Assembly: GCA_002286855.1 (NCBI GenBank)
Contig: NRSV01000107.1
Span: forward strand, 1-64,000
Origin: Bipolaris cookei
Taxonomy: Eukaryota > Ascomycota > Dothideomycetes > Pleosporales > Pleosporaceae
Reading direction: 5' to 3'
DNA length: 64,000 bases
In this document: positions 21,373 through 33,417 of the stretch, in pieces
How the letters are laid out: every line of letters begins with the position of its first letter
Numbering within the stretch: position 1 is the stretch's first letter
Notes under the pieces: generated by a model
What the model saw: the letters and a program-made list of their open reading frames with translations, nothing else
Database searches by the model: none
Told to the model about the DNA's origin: nothing
Position numbers and translations under genes: made by a program

Positions 21373-21762
21373 TTTTGAGCGTGTTTTGTGTGCTTGTGAA
21401 GAGGAGTAGGTGGAGTGTATGTGTATATGTGTTCGCAGTGTTGAGTAGTGGAAAGAGGAGACAAGATAAGCAGAGCAGAGACGTATCGGCGGCTTTATAC
21501 GCAGCAAGCCAGTCCTATGGCCTTGGACGCAGGCGCTGGGTGATGACGTGCGCTGGCCGGGCCCCTCCATGTATCCCACCTCGCGGCTTATCGATAAACG
21601 CATCCCTGCAGCCGCTGCTTAGCGTTTGTCTTGGCGCCGAAAAAGTTGGGATCGCGAAAGTTGCTTGCCGCTCTCAAACTTCCAAAGGCTGCGCGCAACC
21701 AATGCGCCTCTTGCCCACATCGCCACTCTTTCTCACTGCACACACGTAATATCGCGACTACT
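21373..21762. promoter_or_regulatory. Divergent promoter between PBI2 and BMS1
   Basis: 390 bp between two start codons facing away from each other. It should serve both genes. A TTATCGATAAAC palindrome at 21588-21599 is the most noticeable short motif; its role is unknown. Confidence 0.45.
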
Positions 21763-24700
21763 ATGGTGGAACAGCAGAGTAATCGGCCTCATCGGCCCAA
21801 GAAGGAGAAGAAGCCGCATACGGGAGACAGAAACCCCAAGGCTTTTGCATTTGCTGCGCCGGGCAGGCTGAAGAAGCAGGCCGCGCGATCTTCAGAAGTA
21901 TGTATTCCCACACTCATTTTATCCAACCCAGACTAACAGCTCCAGGTCAAAGAGAAGCGCCTCCACGTACCGCTCGTTGACCGTCTCCCCGAAGAGGCGC
22001 CCCCAATCATCGTCGCTGTCGTCGGTCCTCCGGGCGTTGGAAAAACAACCCTGATAAAAAGCTTGATCAGACGATATACCAAGCAGACACTGTCCACGCC
22101 CACCGGCCCCCTCACCGTCGTCACATCGAAGCGCCGACGTCTCACTTTTATAGAATGTCCCGCCGACTCCCTCACCAGCATGATTGACATCGCAAAGGTC
22201 GTCGATATATGTTTGCTGATGATTGACGGCAACTACGGGTTTGAAATGGAGACAATGGAGTTTCTCAGCGTGTTGAGCGCGAGCGGTATGCCCGGAAACG
22301 TCTTTGGTATCTTGACCCATTTGGATCTATTCCGAAAGCAAGAGACACTTAAACTGCAGAAAAAGCGGCTCAAGCACAGATTTTGGAGCGAGCTGTACCA
22401 GGGTGCCAAGCTCTTCTACCTCAGTGGCGTCGTCAATGGGCGATACCCCGATCGTGAAATCATGAACCTGTCAAGGTTTTTGAGTGTGATGAAGAATCCT
22501 CGACCGCTGATTTGGAGAAACTCGCATCCCTACTGTCTTGCAGATAGGTTCCTGGATATCACGTCCCCGACGGATATCGAACAGAACCCAAAATGCGATC
22601 GCACCGTGGCGCTGTACGGTTACCTGCGCGGAACAAACTTCCCAGCTGGACGTTCAAGAGTACACATACCAGGTGTGGGCGATCTCACTGTGAACTCGAC
22701 CGAGGCGTTGCCAGACCCGTGTCCCACGCCGTTTGCAGAAAAACAGGCTGAAAAGGTTTCGGGCAAGAAGAAGCGCGCAAGGCTGGGCGAAAAGCAAAAG
22801 ATTTTGTATGCCCCAATGTCTGACGTTGGTGGTGTGCTTGTCGACAAGGATGCCGTTTACATTGATGTCAAGACTGCGACATTCGACCCCGAGGCAGACT
22901 ACTCTGAAAAGGGACTGGGCGAGCAGATGATGATTGGTCTCCAGGGTGGAAGAAAACTATTAGGTGAAGATAATGGGAACTTTAGGCTCTTCAGGGATGG
23001 CAACGTAGTGGACAACAAGGATCTCGACAACGACGATGACTTTGCGAATACTGGTCGAAAGTCACAACGGACAGCCAGAGCAGCGGATGCGGAGGACATC
23101 AATGATGCAGATATCGAGGATATCGAAAGCGACGATGAAGAGTTGCAGCAAGATCACAGCGACGTAGATGACGACGAAGATGACACTGGATTCCTTGAAA
23201 CCCGGCTACCTCGTAATGATCTTAAGCTTGGACGTAAGGAGAAAGAGGTCAATGGCGATACAAACGAGGACGTGGCATTTGCAGACAGTGACTCGGATCT
23301 TGGTTCAATATCTGGAGACGAGCATGACCTTGATGGGCTTGAAGACGGTGACTTTGGTTCAGTAGAATCAGATGATGAGGGCGCTGAAGATGGTGCCCGA
23401 TGGAAAGCCAATCTACGGGAGAATGCCGCCAGAATGCATGGGCAGAGGCGGCCCTACCGCGTCACTGATCTTGCAAAAATGATGTACAACATGGATCTCG
23501 CGCCACTGCGAGTTATTGAGAAGTGGAGAGGTGATGAGAAAGAGGATATTGAAGACGAAGATGAGGATGAGGACGATGGCTTTTTCAACAAGCGAAAAGC
23601 AGACGACGCTACCAACGCCGAAGACCGATATATTCCCCAGTTCAACTATGAAGAGCTGGAGGAAAAGTGGGAAGACAAGGACAACGTTGAGGCTTTGATG
23701 AGTCGCTTTGCTACTGGTCACATGAACGGCAAGGGGGGCGATGGTGAAGAGGATGGTGATGACTTTGAAGGCTTTAATGAAGATGATGAGGGCGACGGAG
23801 AATTTGAAGATCTGGAGACTGGCGAGAAGCATGGAGGCGAGACTGAGAAGACTGAAGCCGAAGCCGAAGCAAACTCCATCGAAGCAGAGCGCGAGAAGAA
23901 CGCGCGGCGGAAAGAAGAACTGAAACTTCGGTTCGAGGAGGAGGACCGAGAGGGCTTCATGAACGACAAAACAGACGGTCGGAAAGAAGGCGTCGAAGAA
24001 GAAGAGTTTGGTGAGGATGACTGGTACGATGCTCAAAAGGCCATGATTCAAAAGCAGCTCGACATCAACCGCGCCGAATTCGACCAACTTGACGAGGACT
24101 CGCGCGTCCGTGTTGAAGGTCACCGAGCAGGCACCTACGCGCGTATTGTGCTTGAAAACGTGCCTTGCGAGTTCTCGCAATACTTCAATCCACGCTTTCC
24201 CGTCTTAATTGGCGGTCTCACACCTACGGAAGAGCGGTTTGGATATGTGCAAATACGCATCAAGCGACACCGATGGCACAAGAAGATTCTCAAGACAAAT
24301 GATCCCCTCATCTTCTCACTGGGGTGGCGCCGATTCCAGACCACGCCCATCTACAGTATCTCGGATTCACGAACACGAAACCGTATGCTCAAGTACACAC
24401 CAGAGCATATGCACTGTTTTGGTACTTTTTACGGGCCACTTGTTGCTCCAAACACCGGTTTCGTCTGCGTCCAGAGCTTATCCAACAAGACACCTGGATT
24501 TCGTATCGCAGCTACCGGCGTAGTCCTCAACGTAGACGAAAGCACTGAAATCGTCAAGAAACTCAAGCTGACCGGGCATCCCTACAAAATCTTCAAAAAC
24601 ACAGCCTTCATAAAAGACATGTTCAAGTCCGCGCTCGAAATCGCAAAATTCGAGGGCGCAAGCATCCGCACCGTCTCCGGTGTACGCGGACAAATCAAGC

Positions 24701-25353
24701 GCGCCCTCAGCAAACCAGAAGGAAACTTCCGCGCCACCTTCGAAGACAAGATCCTCATGAGCGACATCGTCTTCCTCCGCGCCTGGTACCCAATCAAACC
24801 CCACCGCTTCTACAACACCGTCACCAACCTCCTTTGTCCCGCCGACACAACCGCTCAAACCGGTGAATCCACTTCATGGACCGGGATGCGCCTCACAGGC
24901 GCCGTCCGCCACGAAGCTGGCTTACCCACCCCTTCCGAGCAAAACAGCGCCTACCGCCCCGTGGAACGTCAAACCCGCGTCTTCAACCCCCTCCGTGTCC
25001 CCCGCAAACTCGCTGCCGACCTCCCCTTCAAATCCCAAGCTGCAGTCACCAAGCCCCAGAAAACGCCCACGTACCTGCAGAAGCGCGCCGTGGTATTGGG
25101 TGGCGAGGAAAAGAAAGCGCGGCGCCTGCTCAGCCAGGTTGTGGCGATTCGCAATGATAAGGTTGAGCGACGCCGCAAGAAGCAGGATGAGCGCAAGGAT
25201 GGGTATAGGAAGAAGGTGGAGGAGAATGCGGAGAAGAGGGCGGAGCGCGAGAAGAGGGAGAAGAATGAGTATTGGGCGAGGGAGGGCAAGAAGAGGGCGA
25301 GGCAGAGTGATGGTGGGGGTGGGGGTGGGGGTGGGGGGAAGAGGAGAAAGTAG
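21763..25353 (+). CDS. BMS1: Ribosome biogenesis GTPase Bms1
   Basis: Two exons: 21763-21897 and 21946-25353 with a 48-bp GT-AG intron, giving 1180 residues (yeast Bms1 is 1183). The N-terminus starts with a Lys-rich stretch (RPKKEKKPHTGDRNPKAF). The GTPase domain begins with the P-loop GPPGVGKTTL; a switch region IECPADSL follows, where classical GTPases have DxxG, and the base-recognition position is THLD. The AARP2CN domain and a long acidic middle (about residues 410-680) precede the conserved C-terminal DUF663-type domain (GGLTPTEERFGYVQIRIKRHRWHKK begins it). The tail is basic and ends with a glycine run. Bms1 works in the nucleolus in the U3 processome and 18S maturation with Rcl1. Confidence 0.96.
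25311..25340 (+). repeat. G-rich tract encoding a poly-Gly run in BMS1
   Basis: Repeated GGTGGGGGT units close to the BMS1 stop encode about nine glycines before GKRRK. The tract could form a G-quadruplex and may vary in length between strains. Confidence 0.7.
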
Positions 25354-26197
25354 AGAGCGTGTGTTGTAAAATGGCGTTTGTTCTACTGCACTTGAAAAAT
25401 TCATAGTACTATTGACCTTTTGTATCCGTTTTCCTGCATAGTCAATTTATAGCAGTCCAATTCATCATTGTATATTGATAGGACAGTAGTACGTATTAGC
25501 GACATCAGAAGAAAAAAAAGTAAGTGAGCAGGTATGGGGAAATATCTTCTGTATTCTTCTTCGCCTCTTCTTCAACCACCCATTACACAATATATACACA
25601 CATCATTTCAAGGCAGCACATCTGCTTCTATTCTTCACCACCAATTACAATCAACCAACCAACATCAAACTATCTGCCTCTTCTCCAGAAACTCCAACCA
25701 GCTCCCAAAAAAAAACGAAAAAAAATCTTGGCGTCTGTCTATTATGCATTCGATCACGCCGCCCAGATGCGAGAACAGGAAGGACAAGAAAAGAAGAAGG
25801 TAACCAGCCCCGGACCCCAGTAACCCAAAAAAACGGGGGGCCAAGGCTGAATCCAACCAGGGAAGATATAGAATGCATATGCTCCTTTCTCCCCTATGTT
25901 TTCCAAAAAAAAAAGGGAAAACGCCCAAGTTGCTTGTAACCCCATGAACCAAGACCTATGCAATTGAATGAAAGATGAAAAGCTTTTAGTTTGATCAAAA
26001 AATAATGATATATGGGGGTATTTAATATCGAGAAAGTAAAAAGAAGAAAGAAAAATACAACTGGGATACAAGCAACATGCGGCTAGCGCAATTGCATGCG
26101 AGTTTCTCTGTTAGGCAAGAGAAAAGAAGAAGGAAAGTGGGAGAAATATAAAAAAGTTTGAGAAAAAAAAGACTTTTGCGTTTCTATCCGCTACTAT
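25354..26197. other. Convergent intergenic region, homopurine-rich
   Basis: 844 bp between the 3' ends of BMS1 and BST1, with many A runs and GAAAAAGAAG-type purine tracts near 25690-26180. No gene seen; it contains both 3' UTRs. Confidence 0.45.
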
Positions 26198-29100
26198 TCA
26201 TGGTCGTTTCTTCGTCTTGCTGTCTGGATTCCTATCTTCGAGGACGGCGCTGCTTGCTGCTCGCTTGGGCGGCCAGGTCGATGGATCAAAATGTATAGCC
26301 ACGAGCCATGCGCAGAGTATGTTTGCAAGATGATGCAACACGTACGCGTACGTCACACCGTAGACTGCTGCGTAGGCGCCAATCGAAAAGAGCAGTATGT
26401 TGGTGAAGAAGGAGACTCGGAACTCGGCCCGGGGAACCATTCGTCCTGTGCTCAGTGTCTCCACCAGTAAGATAAAAGGCATGATGGAAAGGATGTTGTG
26501 ATGCGACGAAAAGGGTGTCAGCCAATGAACAGCGAGATTCCGTATCCAAACCACCAAGACCGGAAGGTTGATTGGCAGGATCCAGAGCATCAGGATGAAT
26601 ATCGAGTGTGCATAGTTATAAAAGTTGTAGTTGGAGTCGATACCAGAGTCCCTTGCTAATCGGAAGGCGCGAACAGTAGTTGCAAGCTGTACGAGACAGA
26701 GTACGACATAGGCAAAGTGATAGGGAATCACTGTCGAGACGAGCGACAACAAGATGCATGTAGTAATGACACGCCGTCGGTTCGATGTTGCGGCAAAAGC
26801 CGATGGTGATCTCCTACCCTCGTCTTTCCGCAAGCTGGCTGGCAAGAAGACAGAGTAAAGCGATGCAAAGATCAATTCGAGTATCATTGCAACGTAGTTG
26901 ACGGCGACACAAATGCCAATACACATTAGACCAAACAGCGGAACCAGAAACCAGAAGAAAGTATCATCTGAACCGAGCAAGAGCTCATTATTGGCATCAT
27001 CGAAAAGAGCCATTGTATTAGGGTTGCTACCGAGCATCCATTTCTTCGATTGATGTTGAGCCGTGGCCAGAGCAATCGATAGGAATGTGAGCGCGGAAAG
27101 GGCGAGTGGAAGTGAACTCTTCAAGCACTCATTGAGTCCTTGAGTAAAGCTCATGAAGACTCCAATGTTATCATAGGTCCGGAATTGTTGTCGTAGAACC
27201 AGAGCTACGATCAGGATTGGAAAAGCAGCGAAGACGATACGGTAACGCATCCACAGCTTACCCAGGCTGCCCAAAATATCAATGCTAAGATTGATTTCAA
27301 TACTGCTGTCGCACATAGGGTCGGACCAGATCTGCAATGACAAACCGTTCTGGGGTTGCTTAGTATGCAGCGTAAGTGGCATGTACGGCGCTATCCCATG
27401 CAGGCTGATGCCAGCGTCCTTGACATTGATCGAGAACCGGCTTTCATGCACATCAGTAACATACTGGCGAAGTAACAGAGCAAAGAGCTCTCCAGCGTCG
27501 CACGATTGTTTTCCAATATGGATATTGTACGCCAAAAGGGCAGAGTTCAAGGCTGGAATTTTGATGGTTGTCACTAAAGAACGATGGGATGGCAGTCGCA
27601 GTGAAAGGCCAGTCGTTAGCAGGCGCTGCAGGCCCGTGTCGATGTCGATTTGTGAATCGAAAGCAGAACTAAATTCAGCCACTACCCATCCAGCATGAGG
27701 TTCCTGAGCTTTGTCGACTACGGCCACAAACTGGTGTTCGGTTAAATGCTCCATGTCGTATTGAAGGTAGGAAAATGGACGTTGATTTGTTTGAAATGGA
27801 TACACTGAGTGACGAGTCGATGCAGGAAGAGCAATAACATCAGATGCGGCATTCTTGCAGGCAAGGCGAGTGGCGCCCGAACTATCGCCCGAAAAATCCA
27901 TATTCATAGAAAAGAGGGTGGTGGAATGACCAGGTTGAGAAGTGAAGACACTGCAAAACAGCACCTCGAGCACACCGTGACTGCCTGGTGCATCCAACTG
28001 CTCGCTTGTGAGTAGTGTAAACTTTTTCCCTTGGGCCTGAGGAGGGACTGGCATCAGATGCGCATTCGGGCTACGCTGGGATTTCCCGAGGCTGCGCAAG
28101 ACAAGGCGGTCGCCCTCTGAGATGATGGCGCTGTTTGCTTCGAGTGTGAGAAGTGTCTTGGCTTCCTTTTGTGGCAAGGTCTTCTCGGCTGCATCCTCGA
28201 GCCCGGTCAGAAACCATTTTTTGAAACCGCGCATACGCTCGGCACGTGGTACGGTTTGGGTTGCGCGTGAAACATCAATGACGTCGTACAAGGCGCGCAC
28301 AACGACCTTTCTGTGCTGGTCACACCAAGTAATGGCCAAGTGATCAATTCCGGTCCAGACATTGGGGATGGAAGTTGAGAAGACTGTGAATCCGTGCGTC
28401 TCAGGGACCAATGAGGCAATGCTTGTGTAGTCGGACGAAATCATCGTGTCAAGACTTCCTCCGGCGATAGAAATGAGCGTGACGTGCCAGAGGGGATTGT
28501 CAATGGCCCACTTCTGAGAGTATGCGCGTCGCCAATAATTATTGACACTCTTGTAGGTGCGAACGATATCCCCGTCAAACGAGACCGGGGGCCGGGCATG
28601 GGGTGCGGCAAGCGTAATGATGGTATTGATCGAGTTTGCCTGGTAATTGGGCATGGTGAGCATAGTGCGGGCTACGACACCACCCATCGAGTGTCCGACA
28701 ATGATGACCGACGTAGGGTCTGGCAGGTTGGGGTCGCGCAGAAATTTATCTGGGGTGTGGTACAGAGATAGGATATACGTGACTGCATCATTGAGGTATT
28801 CGGCCTGGTCGAGCAAGGTTTGTCCATGAAAGGCAGTAATGTCCTCGTTGAAGTCGACGGAGAAGAAATCCAGCGGGCGTTTGCCCGCCTTACCAGCATC
28901 CAGGTCGTGTTGGACAGTATTGTGGTAGTGGTAGGCTGCCTCTGCGGCGAGGGAACGGACTTGCTTGTAACTGCCAGCATTGCCCGGGATGAAGAGGACG
29001 GGCACGCCTTGAACCTGAGGCTTGTCAGTGGAATTTCGCACTGGAAAAGGAAAAGACATGCCCTGGAATCCTGGTCCAAGCTGGCTTCGCGGTACAGGTA

Positions 29101-29565
29101 CAGGGAGTACTTTGTTGCGAAGCGCGTGTGTTCGGTGTCGAATTGGCTGAACCTGGTGTAGGACGGGCGCATGTACGACATGCCGCAGCCCTTGACGTCT
29201 TGTTGGCGCAGCAAAAAGGACTGGGCCATGAGGAACATGGCGACAAAGGCAGCGAGCGTGGTGACGAGGGTGTAGGGCGAAAAGGCCCATGGGTTGCGCA
29301 GTCGCTGGCGGCATGTGGTGGTGTGCCCGTCGGCAGCACTGTGCGGCATCATGTCCTTGACCAGGGCAGGCATGGCGAGGGGAGGCTTTTGGTGAGCCAT
29401 GCTGGGCTGCAGGTGGGCAGTCAGAGGGCGGGCCGAGTCCGGGGCGTTTAGTAGCAATGCCTCGGAGTGGCGGTCGAGGCTATCGTCATGATCCGGAGAT
29501 GGGGTAGGTCGAGGGTGGGCGTCGTTGTGGTCGGCGCTGGGGTCGGCGGACGAGCGCCGTCGCAT
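26198..29565 (-). CDS. BST1: GPI inositol-deacylase (Bst1/PGAP1)
   Basis: Exon 1 is 29565-29062 and exon 2 is 29020-26198, 1108 residues. A disordered cytoplasmic N-terminus and one membrane anchor (LVTTLAAFVAMFLMAQSFLL) are followed by the alpha/beta-hydrolase domain: GCGMSYMRP, PVLFIPGNAGSYKQVR, and the lipase nucleophile GHSMGGVVAR. The C-terminal third has about seven membrane helices. In the ER the enzyme removes the acyl chain from inositol of GPI anchors, which is needed for export and quality control of GPI proteins. The reading frame changes near 29040; the best junction removes 41 nt starting GCATGT and ending ACAAG (29061-29021), a short GC-AG intron. An indel is the alternative. 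Confidence 0.9.
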
Positions 29566-30537
29566 CTACTACTCTAAGAGGGAGCTTGGCAGGCTAGGGA
29601 GAGAAGCGCCCGGAGCGGGCGGGTGCAGAGCAGAGCAGAGGCTGGCAGCTGGCCCGCTGGGTCGAGGGAACAAGGGCGGTCTGGACGAATGCGTGTTCTG
29701 GCTTGGGGGGCGGGAGTCCTGGCTCGCTAAATTTGCGAGGGCTCGCGGTGGATGTCTATCTGCGTCTGAAGCGACCGTCGATGGTGGATTAGCCCGGTGT
29801 GTTGGGGGGTGGGTGTTATCGAGCGAGGGCGCTGGCAGGACTGCAGGCGGCCATGGAGGGTGGAGCAGAAAAGGTTGAGGGCCGAAGAGTGTGGGCGGGA
29901 GTGCTTGTATGTTTTGAGCAACGGGCGTCACAGGCTGCCAAGGAGCGCGAAGTCCAAGTCGTCGAGTCGTCGAGCAGGCTGGCGACAGGACCACGGCAGG
30001 GCCCTCGCAGCAGCCAAGGCCACAAGCCGGCTTGTTCGGAGGATATCACTACGAGGATGGGAAGATGGGGGCATGGGGGCATGGGGGCATGGGGGCATGG
30101 GGACATGGCGGCATATATGGACAAGGAGGGGGAGATGCAACGATGCAAAGACGAAGAGTTGAGCAGCCCTCACCCCGACCAGGCGAGAGCATACGCGTAC
30201 ACCCATGGCTGTGTATGCTCTTGGTCAAGCTGCCTGGCTACACATCCACACACAGGCGACTTACTCGTCCACACCATGGCCGCTACCCAAGTACTGAGCA
30301 TATCAAGTCACGTGGGCTATAGCAACTAGTGCGTTATACCTCCTTGTGCACAATACAGAACCGCTACACGGGAACAGAGGAGAATGTGCAAATGGTAACT
30401 TGACATTAAAAAGCCTGTATATTTCACTTTAGCGTGCCTGATTCATTTGAACAATCTACTTAAGCATATGGGTATCAACGCTACAAACGCTTACAAAACA
30501 ACTCGACTTTTGTCCTTCCTTTTCAGCATGGTCCTCT
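29566..30537. other. Intergenic region with a minisatellite
   Basis: Contains the BST1 promoter side (29566 onward) and the 3' flank of the 2EXR gene. GC-rich left part, no supported gene. The minisatellite at 30064-30108 is listed separately. Confidence 0.4.
30064..30108. repeat. 8-bp minisatellite (GGGGGCAT)n
   Basis: Four near-perfect copies of GGGGGCAT followed by degenerate ones (GGGGACAT, GGCGGCAT). A simple tandem repeat; no associated gene. Confidence 0.85.
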
Positions 30538-31875
30538 TCAAGAGGCCAGCTCTACCACGGCGCCCAGAATGGTTTGCCAGATGGATGACGTCTGGTTCTG
30601 CTCGGCTTGGGCTTCCGCTTGTTCAGCTAGCAGCCGGCGGCCTTGTTCCACCTCGGCCTCCCACTTCAATACGGCCTCCTTTTCGTCGCGGATGACCATG
30701 TCTGCAGGGGCCAGCGCTCCAGCTTGTTCAATCAGAGCAACAGCCTTGACACTGTTAGCCGTCTCACTCATCAGCCTCAGGCATCTTGCCTGGCGAAACA
30801 GCATCTTGGCCGCCTGTGCATTACTGGGTCTCCATGTAGCGCCTGCGTGCTGCGCAAACCGCGCACTCGTCGTCTCGCACTTGCGCAGATGCTGAATCGC
30901 AATGCGCCCGTTGCGCTGTACCGCCCTGCCTTGCGACTCATCGTTGGCCATGTCCACCTGCAGAAATTGCGCGTGCAATAGATTGAGGGTGAAGTAAAGA
31001 TCTGCAATCTTGTTCACAAACCCTTCCCCGCCTGCCTTTTGAAGACCTAGCCATGACGAGCTGTGGCGCATGCGCTCCAGCGAGCGCATCGCATATGCCC
31101 ATGATTGCGAGGCAGAGTAAAAGTTGTCTTGCTGCCACTGGCGCTTGCCCACATCCACACCAGTATCAATCTCCTCAATCGTCGCCATGGGCTCGGTCCA
31201 GCGGGGCCTTGCCACCTCGCCCTTGACTGCTTCAGCCACGGCACCATGAACAGGACCGACAATCTTGAGGTTTGGCACGCCACGCAAAGATGATGCAAGA
31301 GGCTGCAAAAGGCGCTCCTGCACATTGGGGGCAAAGAAACGGGTTTGGGCGTAGTCGAGTCGGATGCACGCCTGGATGGACGCATGCTCGCTTGTCGTTG
31401 GGTTGGCATCAGACATGACGCTCTCAATGTCGAGCTGTTGGCAAAACTGGGACAAATCGGACCGGAGCAGCATGATCTCATATTCGGAAAATTGGAAGGC
31501 CGAGGGCACAAATGCAGGCTTGGACAGCGTCACGTGCATGACGTGGCCGTCAAACAGGCTGATGCTGCGTGCCTTGGTCGTGATGACGGGAATGCCTTCG
31601 CTGAGGAAGAGGTTCCGCACGTCCAGACCTCGGCAGCTGACACGCACAAACTGGTTGCGTTTGATCATGTAGTCAGAAGCTTCGGCATGGATTTGGCGGT
31701 TGGCGCGAAGGAGGCCGGTTGATGGGCTGCTTAGGACGCGCCTGCTCAGGCTGCTGCTAATCATGCTTGGGTCATACTCGACTTCATCATCCCACGAGCA
31801 GAGGAGCAAGTCGTAGATGCTGTTACGGATTTCGCCGGGCAGGTCCAGGAATCGAAAGGGCTGTGAGCACGACAT
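30538..31875 (-). CDS. 2EXR/F-box-like domain protein
   Basis: A 445-residue protein in one exon. The N-terminus has the 2EXR/F-box-like signature of many fungal proteins (FRFLDLPGEIRNSIYDLLL, then LLRANRQIHAEASDYM). The middle has no recognised domain. The C-terminal 200 residues look alpha-helical with repeat-like spacing (ADLYFTLNLLHAQFLQVDMA, AKMLFRQARCLRLMSETANS), possibly TPR-like. Function unknown. A second gene with the same N-terminal motif lies at 33418-34347. Confidence 0.8.
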   Translation of the reverse strand: MSCSQPFRFLDLPGEIRNSIYDLLLCSWDDEVEYDPSMISSSLSRRVLSSPSTGLLRANRQIHAEASDYMIKRNQFVRVSCRGLDVRNLFLSEGIPVITTKARSISLFDGHVMHVTLSKPAFVPSAFQFSEYEIMLLRSDLSQFCQQLDIESVMSDANPTTSEHASIQACIRLDYAQTRFFAPNVQERLLQPLASSLRGVPNLKIVGPVHGAVAEAVKGEVARPRWTEPMATIEEIDTGVDVGKRQWQQDNFYSASQSWAYAMRSLERMRHSSSWLGLQKAGGEGFVNKIADLYFTLNLLHAQFLQVDMANDESQGRAVQRNGRIAIQHLRKCETTSARFAQHAGATWRPSNAQAAKMLFRQARCLRLMSETANSVKAVALIEQAGALAPADMVIRDEKEAVLKWEAEVEQGRRLLAEQAEAQAEQNQTSSIWQTILGAVVELAS

Positions 31876-33417
31876 GGCGGCGGATGGATGTTACTGGGTA
31901 ACAAGGTATTTGGGTCGAGGACTCTACTTGTCGCAAGGAATGAGTCGGTGTCGCTGTGCTGGGGTCGCAGAGGATGAGTTGGATGCTGATGGGCAAGAAT
32001 GTCGCTCAGGAAGTGTCGCTATGGTATGTATGGGTGGGTGTGTATAAGGGTAGTAGTCAAGGACAGGAACAGGAATATGTCGCTATGCAAAATTTGTCGC
32101 TTGGGAAGACTTGGGGCCAGGTGTTCCAAGTGCATATATACTTAGCACAAGTACTGAGGTCTGTTGGATCAAACCAAGCGGTAAAGAAAAAAAAAGGATT
32201 AAATTGCGTGTCAGGATTTCGGAATCCTAGGGGAAAATTGCGTACTCTGACCTCTTAACGTGCAGAGGCCAAGGGTGGAAACTTGACTCGCGGTCTTCTT
32301 TTGGGAAACTCGGGGAGCACAAGCACGGCTTTATGCTGGCGGTGGAAAGTTGCACGGTTGGCAAGTGGGCCTTTTTTCAGTGAGCTGGAGGACTGCGGCT
32401 TCAGCCCTGGTCGGCTGCCGGGCGGATCCGTCAGGGAGAATGGTGCAGTGGTGCGGAGAAGGGGGGACAGGGCAGGGCCTACAGCTGCACTGTGATGTCG
32501 TTCCAGGCGCGGCTGAGCGGCATCCACCCGTAGTCCACCCATCTTTCCCGACCTCTCCTTTTGGCCCTGTCCGACGGGAAACCAACCGCTGCTAAGAGCG
32601 ACGGCGTTTACTCGAACTCTGCTCGGGCGAACGAGGACGTTGTTCGGATTCTCGAGCAAGCCCAGGTTTCGAGTAACGAGTACTACTGGAGTCAAATACG
32701 AGTTGATACCACTCCATCATCTGTCCTTGTCCTTTTGGCCTCACATGCACCATACACCATGCCAAGCAGACTACCACCCCTGCACTCGCATCTTTTGGGC
32801 ACAAGGCACATGTAATCGTTACCGCTACAAAGTCCATCCATCCATACACATGTACATACATGTGTACACACATAGTACACTCCTAGCCATTAATCGCCCC
32901 ACTACTATACTCACCGGAAGCCCTCCAACCTACAGTGGCGTGCTTGCGCGCCACCTGTCATCTTGTCAAAATGAAATCGGATCGAGGAATGATGCATATG
33001 AGCATGTTTTTCCATCAGGGCCCATGCCATTTGCTCACGCACCGCTGCGAGGTTGCATTACGATTCTTGATGTCCAGGTCACGTGAATCGCGCCATAGAA
33101 CTATACACATACCCCGTTAAGGCGCACTGGTTGACAAACTATCTGGTCGCATCAGACATGTGAAATCACGAATTATGGTTCTATCAGAAGGGTCAGGGTC
33201 GGGGTCAGGGTTATCACGGCCAGGGCCGGATCGACAAGTCCCTGCATCAGTTGCGGCGTCATGTTGAGGATAAGAGCTTGGGTTATCACCGCAGGGTGTA
33301 GAGCCATGGAGCCATGTACATACGTGACAGGAACCACAATTGGCCAACTACCTAACTACCTCTATTACAATGGGAATAACCGGACTAGCTCGTCGTCGGC
33401 CAGTCCCACATATCAAC
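31876..33417. other. 1.5-kb intergenic region
   Basis: No supported gene. Contains the 2EXR gene promoter and, near 33190, a short GGGTCAGGGTCGGGGTCAGG tract. Longer frames between 32255 and 33090 are in GC-rich sequence on both strands and look like chance frames. Confidence 0.4.

Noticed and set aside
23413..24180. 255-codon frame antisense to BMS1
   Set aside because: Arises from the acidic repeats of BMS1 read backwards; hydrophobic run is a mirror of GAA/GAT codons.
32255..32695. 146-codon frame on the minus strand
   Set aside because: GC-rich stretch with long overlapping frames on both strands; Arg/Pro/Ser-rich translation typical of a chance frame.
33190..33215. GGGTCAGGGTCGGGGTCAGGGTTA as a telomere-like repeat
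   Set aside because: Unit is not TTAGGG, only three irregular copies, inside a gene-rich region.
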